Source: Streptomyces sp. CB02923
GTDB lineage: Bacteria > Actinomycetota > Actinomycetes > Streptomycetales > Streptomycetaceae
DNA length: 64,000 nt
Reading direction: 5' to 3'
Assembly (NCBI RefSeq): GCF_001905005.1
Contig: NZ_LWKZ01000012.1
Span: 1,107,061-1,171,060, forward strand
Each line of letters begins with the position of its first letter. Within the stretch, counting starts at the first letter, position 1. This document shows, in pieces, positions 56,124 through 62,765 of this stretch. The notes beneath the pieces are model-generated. The model was given only the letters and a program-made list of their open reading frames with translations. It was not told the origin of the DNA and made no database searches. The translations under genes and the position numbers were made by a program.

Positions 56124-57523
56124 ACGGGCTGCTCCTGAGGGGCGGGGGCGGGCGCGGAACCCGGCCGGGCACCGAAAGCCGGGAAGGGGCCGGACGGCTG
56201 CGGCGCGAAGCGGTCCGGGGTGAACGGCAGGGCCTCCTCCGGCAGCGGGCCGCCGGCCAGCGCCGCCGCCATCGCGTCGCCCGTGACGGGCGTCAGCAGC
56301 ACCCCGTTGCGGTGGTGGCCGGTCGCCACCAGCAGGCCGGGCAGCGCGGTCGGGCCGAGCAGCGGCGCGTTGTCGGGCGAGCCGGGGCGCAGCCCGGCGC
56401 GGGTCTCGACCAGGGGCAGTTCGGTGATGCCGGGGACCAGTTCGTGGGCGTCCCGCAGCAGTTCGTAGACCCCGCCCGCGGTGACCGTGGTGTCCCAGCC
56501 CAGCTCCTCGCTGGTGGCGCCGACGACCAGCTCGCCGTTCTCGCGCGGCACGAGATAGAGCGGGCCGCCGCGCACCACCGCCCGTACGGTGCGGGACAGG
56601 AACGGCACGCCGCCGGGCAGACCGTCCGGCATCCGCAGCCGCAGCACCTGGCCCTTGACCGGGCGGACCGGCGGCAGCACGTCCGCGGGCACGCCCGCCA
56701 GCTGCCCGCTCCGGCTGCCCGCGGCGAGCACGACCCGGCCCGCCGCGACCCGGCTGCCGCCGGCCAGCTCGGCGCCGGTGGCGCGCCCCCGCTCGACCAG
56801 CAGCCGCTCGGCGACGGCGTGGTGGAAGACGACCCCGGCCCGCTCGCAGGCGGCGAGCAGCGCGGCGGCCAGCCGGCGCGGATCGACCTGGTGGTCCCCG
56901 TCCACGCGCAGCCCGCCGCGCACGCCCGGCGCGAGCATCGGCTCCAGGCGCCGGCACTCACGCCCGCTCAGCCACTCGGACTCCAGCCCGCTGCGGCGCT
57001 GGAGGGCGTGCAGATCGCGCAGGTGCGCCCGGTCGTCGGCGTCCAGCGCGACGGCCAGGGTGCCGCAGCGGCGGTAGCCGAGGTCCACGCCGCTCGCCTC
57101 CGCCAGCTCGGCGGCGAACTCCGGATAGCGGCGGGCGGAGGCCAGATTGAGGCCGAGCAGGGTCTGCTCGCCGTAGTGCAGCTCGGTGACGGCGGCCAGC
57201 ATCCCGGCCGCGACCTGCGCGGCGCCGCCGCCGGGAGCCGGGTCGGCCACGGCGGTAAGCAGCCCGAGCCGCGCCGAACGCCAGGCGGTGACCAGGCCGA
57301 TGATGCCGCCGCCGATGACGAGCACGTCCGGGTGCGGGGCGGGGCCGGACACAGCGGATGCCTGTACGGATGCCTGTACGGATGCCTGTACGGATGCCTG
57401 TACGGAGGGTTGCGGCGACGGCTGTACGGACGGTGGTGCCGATGGCTGTACGGACGGTCGTATCGGTGGTTGTACGGACGGCTGCGCGGACGGCTGTACG
57501 GATGTCTGTGCAGGGGGATGCAT
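56120..57523 (-). CDS. thiO: Glycine oxidase ThiO with repetitive N-terminal extension
   Basis: FAD enzyme that oxidises glycine to iminoacetate for the thiazole ring. The 467-residue protein is longer than usual. Residues 1-58 are a low-complexity run of SVQP/SVQA tetrapeptides coded by a 12-bp minisatellite. The FAD Rossmann motif VIGGGIIGLVTAW then starts near 67, followed by QVAAGML and the C-terminal GLRPGSPDNAPLLGP and TGHHRNGVLLTP. ATG 57523 is supported by AAGGGAGGGG at the riboswitch 3' end. No other ribosome site precedes the conserved domain, so the extension is probably translated. The stop overlaps thiS. Confidence 0.92.
   Translation of the reverse strand: MHPPAQTSVQPSAQPSVQPPIRPSVQPSAPPSVQPSPQPSVQASVQASVQASVQASAVSGPAPHPDVLVIGGGIIGLVTAWRSARLGLLTAVADPAPGGGAAQVAAGMLAAVTELHYGEQTLLGLNLASARRYPEFAAELAEASGVDLGYRRCGTLAVALDADDRAHLRDLHALQRRSGLESEWLSGRECRRLEPMLAPGVRGGLRVDGDHQVDPRRLAAALLAACERAGVVFHHAVAERLLVERGRATGAELAGGSRVAAGRVVLAAGSRSGQLAGVPADVLPPVRPVKGQVLRLRMPDGLPGGVPFLSRTVRAVVRGGPLYLVPRENGELVVGATSEELGWDTTVTAGGVYELLRDAHELVPGITELPLVETRAGLRPGSPDNAPLLGPTALPGLLVATGHHRNGVLLTPVTGDAMAAALAGGPLPEEALPFTPDRFAPQPSGPFPAFGARPGSAPAPAPQEQPV
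57355..57402. repeat. 12-bp minisatellite in the 5' end of thiO
   Basis: Four consecutive perfect CGGATGCCTGTA units lie within a wider region (57352-57522) that keeps 12-base periodicity with substitutions. Each unit encodes Ser-Val-Gln-Ala on the minus strand, so copy changes stay in frame. Confidence 0.93.
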
Positions 57524-57534
57524 GGGCGTCCAGC

Positions 57535-57632
57535 CCCTCCCTTCGCCGGCATGACCCGGATCAGGTTCGTACGGTCGGAGGCCGCGTCAGCCTCCCTCTC
57601 AGCCCGGTCGCGTCCGGGCTCCCGCGAGTGCG
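57535..57632 (-). promoter_or_regulatory. TPP riboswitch (THI element) before thiO-thiS-thiG
   Basis: On the minus strand the conserved CTGAGAGGG (57602-57594), GAACCTGATCCGGGTCATGCC and the closing GGCGAAGGGAG are all present in order. The final purine-rich strand is also the thiO Shine-Dalgarno region, so thiamin pyrophosphate binding probably blocks translation initiation. thiE, 2.2 kb away, lacks this element. Confidence 0.95.
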
Positions 57633-57787
57633 TTCACCGGCAACCCTAGTACGGGCCGCCGACACCCCGTAAGGGAGCGCCGGGCCCCGGACACGGGCCG
57701 CGGACCCCGCGTCCGGCGGGTGACGGGCCGTGACGTTGTGTCATAGATCTCGTTGCGCGGTGCTGATGGAGGCGAGACCCCCCGTCC

Positions 57788-57793
57788 TAGAGT
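57788..57793 (+). promoter_or_regulatory. -10 hexamer TAGAGT of a likely leaderless gene
   Basis: TAGAGT ends 6 bases before the GTG of the FAD oxidoreductase at 57800, and there is no Shine-Dalgarno. The -35 is not obvious. Confidence 0.5.
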
Positions 57794-57799
57794 GATCGG

Positions 57800-59080
57800 G
57801 TGACCGAGCTGACCCAGCCCCAGGACCCTGACCGCGCGCCCCAGGACGGCGATCCGGCCGATCGCGCCGCCGAACGCGCCCGGCGCGTCGTCATCGTCGG
57901 CGCCGGCCTGGCCGGTGTGCAGACCGCCCTCGCCCTGCGCGAACAGGGCTGGCGCGGAGCCATCGCGGTGGTCGGCGACGAGCCGCACCAGCCGTACGAC
58001 CGCCCGCCGCTCTCCAAGGCCGTCCTGCTCGGCAAGGCCGACGGGTCCACCTTCGACGTGGACTTCGAGGCGCTCGGCATCGACCTGCTCCTGGGCCGGC
58101 ACGCCATAGGGCTGGCCGCCGCCTCGCGGGTGGTCGAGACGGATGCCGGGCCGCTCCCGTACGACCACCTCGTGATCGCCACCGGCGCCGAGCCGATCAC
58201 ACTGCCCGGCTGCGACGGACTGCCGGACGTCCACGTCCTGCGCACCCTCGACGACGCCGAGCGGCTGCGGCCCGTGCTGACCGACCAGCGCGAGGTCGTG
58301 GTCGTCGGCGCGGGCTGGATCGGCGCGGAGTTCACCACCGCGGCGCGCGAGGCGGGCTGCCGGGTGACCGTCGTCGAGGCCGCCGACCGGCCGCTGGCCG
58401 GCGCGCTGCCCGCCGAGGTCGCCGCTCCCATGGCGGCCTGGTACAAGGACAGCGGCGCCGAGCTGCGCACCGGAGCCCGCGTCGCCGCCCTCACCGAGGG
58501 CGTGGTCACGCTCGCCGACGGCACGACGCTCGCCGCCGACGCGGTCGTCGTCGGCATCGGTGCCCGGCCCTCGACCGCCTGGCTGGCCGGCTCCGGCGTC
58601 GAGCTGTCGCCCGAGGACCGCTCCATCCTGGCCGACGAGCGGCTGCGCACCTCCCTGCCCGACGTGTACGCGGTCGGCGACTGCGCCTCCTTCCCGTCCG
58701 CCCGCTACGGCAGCCGCCTGCTGGTCCACCACTGGGACAACGCCCTGCACGGGCCGCGCGCGGTCGCCGCCACCATCGTCCACGGCGTGACGGAGGGCCC
58801 GGCCTACGACCCGGTCCCGTACTTCTGGTCCGAGCAGTTCGGCCGCTTCGTGCAGTACGCGGGCCACCACGCCGGCGCCGACGAGACGGTGTGGCGCGGC
58901 GACCCGCAGAGCGCCGCCTGGTCGGTGATCTGGCTGCGCGAGGGCGTGCTCGTCGCGCTGCTGGCGGTCGGCCGGCCCCGCGACCTGGCCCAGGGGCGCA
59001 AGCTCATCGAGCGGGGCGCGGTGCTGGACCGGAAGCTGGCCGCGGACGCGTCCGTGCCGCTGAAGTCGGCGGCTCTCTGA
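57800..59080 (+). CDS. NAD(P)/FAD-dependent ferredoxin reductase-like oxidoreductase
   Basis: The 426-residue two-dinucleotide-binding flavoprotein has FAD motif VIVGAGLAGVQTAL near residue 32, ATGAEP, NAD motif VVVGAGWIGAEFTTA near 170 and the second FAD motif DVYAVGDCASFP near 290. A C-terminal reductase domain follows. It resembles putidaredoxin/rhodocoxin reductases that feed ferredoxins and P450s, but no ferredoxin or P450 gene is adjacent. GTG 57800 seems leaderless. It is divergent from thiO, separated by the TPP riboswitch region. Confidence 0.9.
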   Translation: MTELTQPQDPDRAPQDGDPADRAAERARRVVIVGAGLAGVQTALALREQGWRGAIAVVGDEPHQPYDRPPLSKAVLLGKADGSTFDVDFEALGIDLLLGRHAIGLAAASRVVETDAGPLPYDHLVIATGAEPITLPGCDGLPDVHVLRTLDDAERLRPVLTDQREVVVVGAGWIGAEFTTAAREAGCRVTVVEAADRPLAGALPAEVAAPMAAWYKDSGAELRTGARVAALTEGVVTLADGTTLAADAVVVGIGARPSTAWLAGSGVELSPEDRSILADERLRTSLPDVYAVGDCASFPSARYGSRLLVHHWDNALHGPRAVAATIVHGVTEGPAYDPVPYFWSEQFGRFVQYAGHHAGADETVWRGDPQSAAWSVIWLREGVLVALLAVGRPRDLAQGRKLIERGAVLDRKLAADASVPLKSAAL

Positions 59081-59225
59081 GAAGTTTTTCCCGGCGGGGC
59101 GGGGGGCCCGGGAGCGGTCCGGGGCCCGGCGGACGGCGCGGAGCGCGGTGCGTCCGGGGTCCGTGGAGCGCCCCGATGGCGATGCCCCGCTACCGGCTGT
59201 CAGTGCGAGGTGGCAGGCTTGTCCC

Positions 59226-59591
59226 GTGACCGAGATTGACGCAAAGATCGATGGACTCGTCCCCGCCTGGCTCACCCTCCCCGACATCGCCGAGATGATC
59301 GGCGTCGAGGTGACGCGTGTGCGGCAGCTGGTGAAGGAGGGCCAGCTGATCGCGGTGCGCCGTGGCGAGAACCGTGCCCTTCACGTACCGGCCGACTTCA
59401 TCAAGGACGGCAAGGTCGTCAAGGGCCTCGTCGGGACGCTGACGCTCCTTCGGGACGACGGCTTCGTGGACGAGGAAATGCTGGAGTGGCTCTTCACCGC
59501 AGACGAGACCCTGCCCGGAACCCCTGCCCAGGCCCTGCGTGAGAATCGCGGTACGGAGGTGAAGCGCCGAGCGCAGGCGCTCGCCGTCTAG
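59226..59591 (+). CDS. Rv2175c-family DNA-binding protein
   Basis: The 121-residue protein has an N-terminal winged helix-turn-helix (LTLPDIAEMIGVEVTRVRQLVKEGQL, about 18-45) and a C-terminal helical domain (VDEEMLEWLFTADETLPGTP). Both are characteristic of Rv2175c of M. tuberculosis, which is phosphorylated by PknL. Start GTG 59226 gives VTEIDAKIDGL. A Thr-rich N-terminus as in Rv2175c is not seen. A PASTA kinase gene lies 4.3 kb upstream on the other strand, a looser version of the mycobacterial pknL-Rv2175c pair. Confidence 0.88.
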   Translation: MTEIDAKIDGLVPAWLTLPDIAEMIGVEVTRVRQLVKEGQLIAVRRGENRALHVPADFIKDGKVVKGLVGTLTLLRDDGFVDEEMLEWLFTADETLPGTPAQALRENRGTEVKRRAQALAV

Positions 59592-59688
59592 ACGCGCCTG
59601 CGCCGGCTGCGGGCAGGGCCGTGACCACGCCCGCAGCCGCATCGCCGTCGCGCTCGCACCCGCGGCCGCGACTGTCTTCGCACCACTG

Positions 59689-59719
59689 GCGTACGGGCCG
59701 GAAGGCCCGGCCCGTACGC
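59689..59719. terminator. 31-base perfect palindromic hairpin upstream of thiE
   Basis: Arms GCGTACGGGCC (59689-59699) and GGCCCGTACGC (59709-59719) enclose GGAAGGCCC, which can itself pair with the left arm. It has no T tract. It may terminate the Rv2175c-type transcript or fold in the thiE leader, which ends 23 bases later. Confidence 0.5.
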
Positions 59720-59742
59720 CGCAGACCTGGGGGATCCGTCCG

Positions 59743-60393
59743 ATGACCACCGCACGCCACGCCCTGTCCGACGCCCGCCTGTACCTGTGCACGGACGCCC
59801 GCAAGCGCCAGGGCGACCTCCCGCAGTTCCTCGACGCGGTGCTCGCCGCGGGTGTGGACATCGTGCAGCTGCGGGACAAGGGCATGGAGGCCGCCGAGGA
59901 GCTGGCCCACCTGGAAGTCTTCGCGGACGCCTGCCGCCGGCACGGCAAGCTGCTGGCGGTCAACGACCGCGCCGACGTGGCCCATGCCATCGGCTCGGAC
60001 GTCCTGCACCTGGGCCAGGGCGACCTTCCGGTGCCCGCCGCCCGCGCCGTCCTCGGCGACGACGTGCTGATCGGCCGCTCCACCCACGCCGAGGCGGAGG
60101 TGGACGCCGCGCTGGCCGAGCCCGGCGTGGACTACTTCTGCACCGGCCCCTGCTGGCCCACCCCGACCAAACCCGGCCGCCACGCCCCCGGCCTCGACCT
60201 GGTCCGCTACGCCGCCGCGCGCCGGCCCGAGCGCCCCTGGTTCGCCATCGGCGGCATCGACGCGGGCAACCTGGACCAGGTGCTGGAGGCGGGCGCCCGC
60301 CGGGTGGTCGTCGTCCGGGCGATCACCGAGGCCGAGGACCCGGGGGCCGCGGCCGCCGGCCTGGCGAAGCGGATACACGCTCACGGAGAGTGA
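59743..60393 (+). CDS. thiE: Thiamine-phosphate synthase
   Basis: Joins the pyrimidine pyrophosphate and thiazole phosphate to thiamin phosphate, 216 residues, TIM barrel. Motifs are the YLCTDAR start, VDIVQLRDKG, LLAVNDRADVAHA, the LGQGDL loop, IGRSTH and the TPTKPGRHAPGLD active-site segment, then AIGGIDAGN. The ATG start at 59743 has no strong ribosome site. No TPP riboswitch is seen upstream, although the thiO operon 2.2 kb away has one. Confidence 0.95.
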   Translation: MTTARHALSDARLYLCTDARKRQGDLPQFLDAVLAAGVDIVQLRDKGMEAAEELAHLEVFADACRRHGKLLAVNDRADVAHAIGSDVLHLGQGDLPVPAARAVLGDDVLIGRSTHAEAEVDAALAEPGVDYFCTGPCWPTPTKPGRHAPGLDLVRYAAARRPERPWFAIGGIDAGNLDQVLEAGARRVVVVRAITEAEDPGAAAAGLAKRIHAHGE

Positions 60394-60536
60394 GCGGCCC
60401 ATGCGGCCGCCCGTGTGCCGGACCGGGGAGGGAACGCCTGGGCCGCCCCGCAGCGGGCCGTCTGGACGCCGGATGGCCGGCCGATGTCCAAGGTGTGGAC
60501 CGGAACGCGGCTATCCGGGCATTTCGGCGGAGCCGG

Positions 60537-60565
60537 TTGGTGTGCGCGAAGCCGGTGGATAATCT
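60537..60565 (+). promoter_or_regulatory. Probable leaderless promoter of metF
   Basis: TTGGTG (60537-60542), 17 bases, TAATCT (60560-60565), which ends 6 bases before the metF ATG. There is no Shine-Dalgarno between them. Confidence 0.65.
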
Positions 60566-60571
60566 GCACGT

Positions 60572-61489
60572 ATGGCCCTAGGCACAGCTTCCACCAGGAC
60601 TGATCGCGCACGGACCGTGCGTGACCTGCTCGCTTCCGGCAAGCAGTCGTATTCGTTCGAGTTCGCCGCCCCGAAGACGGAGAAGGGCGAGCGGACGTTG
60701 TGGAACGCCATTCGCCGGATCGAGGCGGTCGCGCCGACCTTCGTCTCCGTGACGTACGGCGCGGGCGGCACCTCGCGCGAGGGCACGGTACGCGCGACCG
60801 AGCGGATCGCCACCGACACCACCCTGACCCCGGTGGCCCACCTCACCGCCGTCAACCACTCCCTGGCCGACCTGCGCAACATCATCGGGCAGTACGCCGA
60901 CGCCGGCATCCGCAACATGCTCGCGCTGCGCGGCGACCCGCCCGGCGACCCGATGGGCGACTGGGTCCGGCACCCCGAAGGCGTCATGTACGCCGCCGAA
61001 CTGGTCCGGCTCATCAAGGAGTCGGGAGACTTCTGCGTCGGCGTGGCCGCCTTCCCCGAGATGCACCCGCGCTCCTCGGACTGGGACACCGACGTACGGC
61101 ACTTCGTCGACAAGTGCCGGGCCGGCGCGGACTTCGCCATCACCCAGATGTTCTTCTACGCCGAGGACTACTTCCGGCTGCGCGACCGGGTCGCGGCGGC
61201 GGGTTGCGAGACGCCCGTCATCCCGGAGATCATGCCGGTCACCAACGTCCGTCAGATCGAGCGGTTCGCGCAGCTCAGCAATGCCGCCTTCCCGCCCGAA
61301 CTGGCCGAGCGCATCCTCGCGGTCAAGGACGACCCGGCGGCTGTACGCTCCATTGGCATCGAGTATGCGACGGAGCTGTGTGCGCGCTTGATGGCCGAGG
61401 AAAGTCCCGGGTTGCACTTCATTACCCTGAACCACTCCACGGCGACGCTGGAAATCTACGAGAATCTGGGTCTGCACCAGCAGTCCTGA
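60572..61489 (+). CDS. metF: 5,10-Methylenetetrahydrofolate reductase
   Basis: Flavoprotein giving 5-methyl-THF for methionine synthesis, 305 residues. Motifs are SFEFAAPKTEKGE (catalytic Glu), FVSVTYGAGGTS, VAHLTAVNHS, NMLALRGDPP (FAD-binding Asp), GVAAFPEMHP and TQMFFYAEDYF. The start ATG 60572 sits directly behind a well-formed promoter and has no Shine-Dalgarno, so the mRNA is probably leaderless. An Rv2172c-like gene lies at the equivalent end of the mycobacterial neighbourhood (memory). No cobalamin or SAM riboswitch precedes it. Confidence 0.95.
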   Translation: MALGTASTRTDRARTVRDLLASGKQSYSFEFAAPKTEKGERTLWNAIRRIEAVAPTFVSVTYGAGGTSREGTVRATERIATDTTLTPVAHLTAVNHSLADLRNIIGQYADAGIRNMLALRGDPPGDPMGDWVRHPEGVMYAAELVRLIKESGDFCVGVAAFPEMHPRSSDWDTDVRHFVDKCRAGADFAITQMFFYAEDYFRLRDRVAAAGCETPVIPEIMPVTNVRQIERFAQLSNAAFPPELAERILAVKDDPAAVRSIGIEYATELCARLMAEESPGLHFITLNHSTATLEIYENLGLHQQS

Positions 61490-61543
61490 GAGTGGTTTGC
61501 CGCACCACGGCGGCTGTGGTGGGGCGGCGGAAGAGGGGCGTAC

Positions 61544-62704
61544 ATGGGCTGGGTGGTCCTCTACATCGCATTCGGCTGTGTTGCGCTGTGGCTCCTCGGC
61601 GAAGTGCTGCTCCAGCACAAGGCCCCGCTGAAGTGGCGGCTGCTCGCCTTCACCGGCTTCCTCGGCGTGGTCGTCGGCGTCGTCATCCCGTCGGTGATCG
61701 TGATCGGCGTGGGCGCCATCGCCTTCGCCGTCGGACAGACTTTCGTCACGCTCTCCTTCCGGAGCGGCTTCTCGTCGGGCTGGTCGCTGCGTGGCAAGCG
61801 CCGTGACAGCGGCAAGCGCGGCGACAACCGGCGGCGCCGGGCCCGGGGCAGCGGCCGGGCCGCGGCCGCCGCCGGGCCCACCCTTGAGGTCTCCGGCGTG
61901 GAAGAGGTCCCGGCCCCGGAGAGCGCGGGCTCGGAGGCCCCGGCCGCGGAGGCCCCTGCACCGGATGCCGCTGCCCCGGATGCCGCGCAGGACCCTTTCG
62001 CTCCGCAGGACGCCTTCGCCCCCCACCACGGCTTCGAGAACGGCCAGGGCACCCAGGGCGGTTACGGGAGCGGGGACTCCACCGACGTGTACGCCCCGCA
62101 GCCGATCCCCGAGGAGACCGGGCAGTACGGCATATACAGCTCCGACGCGCGCTCGCAGCAGCCCGGCTACGCCGCGTACGACGGCTACGGCGGATACGGG
62201 CAGGACGCCTATGGCTACGGCGGCGGTTACGGCGCTGCCGCCCAGGGCGGGCAGGACGCCTACTCCGACCACTACAGCGCTTACGGCGCGGACCAAGGGC
62301 AGGGCCAGCATCAGGGCCAGGGCCAGGAACAGGGCTTCGGCCAGGATCAAGGTCTCGGCCAGGATCAAGGTCTCGGTCAGGACCACGGCTTCGGTCAGGA
62401 CCAAGGCTTCGGTCAGCAGGCGCCCTACTCCGACCCGTACCTGGGCACGCAGCAGTACGCCCAGCAGTACGACCCGTACGACCAGCCCGACGCCTTCGGC
62501 GGCACGCAGGCCTACCCGGCGCAGCAGTACACCGGCGTACAGGACCCGTCACAGGGGCAGGCGCAGCCCTCCTACGGCGAGACGCCGCCCGGCGGAGTGT
62601 GGGTCCCGCAGCAGCGCGGCAACGAACCCGACGCGGACCAGCCGTACCCGCCCTACCAGCCCCCGCAGAACCAGGGCTTCGACGGGCAGAACTACCGCTA
62701 CTGA
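61544..62704 (+). CDS. Membrane protein with Gln/Gly/Tyr-rich low-complexity tail
   Basis: The 386-residue product has two or three N-terminal hydrophobic helices (about 3-22, 33-55 and 50-70), a basic stretch (RGKRRDSGKRGDNRRRR), an Ala/Pro-rich acidic linker and then about 200 residues dominated by Gln, Gly, Tyr, Asp and Pro. That tail includes a GQDQG repeat block. Such tails are prion-like in composition and would face the cytoplasm if the helices form a hairpin. No catalytic domain is seen. It starts 54 bases after metF and may share its transcript. Confidence 0.8.
   Translation: MGWVVLYIAFGCVALWLLGEVLLQHKAPLKWRLLAFTGFLGVVVGVVIPSVIVIGVGAIAFAVGQTFVTLSFRSGFSSGWSLRGKRRDSGKRGDNRRRRARGSGRAAAAAGPTLEVSGVEEVPAPESAGSEAPAAEAPAPDAAAPDAAQDPFAPQDAFAPHHGFENGQGTQGGYGSGDSTDVYAPQPIPEETGQYGIYSSDARSQQPGYAAYDGYGGYGQDAYGYGGGYGAAAQGGQDAYSDHYSAYGADQGQGQHQGQGQEQGFGQDQGLGQDQGLGQDHGFGQDQGFGQQAPYSDPYLGTQQYAQQYDPYDQPDAFGGTQAYPAQQYTGVQDPSQGQAQPSYGETPPGGVWVPQQRGNEPDADQPYPPYQPPQNQGFDGQNYRY
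62335..62420. repeat. 18-bp coding repeat in the Gln/Gly-rich membrane protein
   Basis: About four and a half copies of a CTCGGCCAGGATCAAGGT-type unit encode GQDQGL/F hexapeptides. Synonymous drift between copies (GGCCAG/GGTCAG) shows that the protein repeat is kept. Confidence 0.9.
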
Positions 62705-62765
62705 GCGCCCCGGCCCGGCACGGCCGGGCGCGTCCCGCTCCGGCGGCCGGGCGGGCGCCGTCGGC

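Noticed and set aside
59592..59742. TPP riboswitch before thiE
   Set aside because: No CTGAGA or ACCTGAT elements are present. Only an unrelated palindrome is there.
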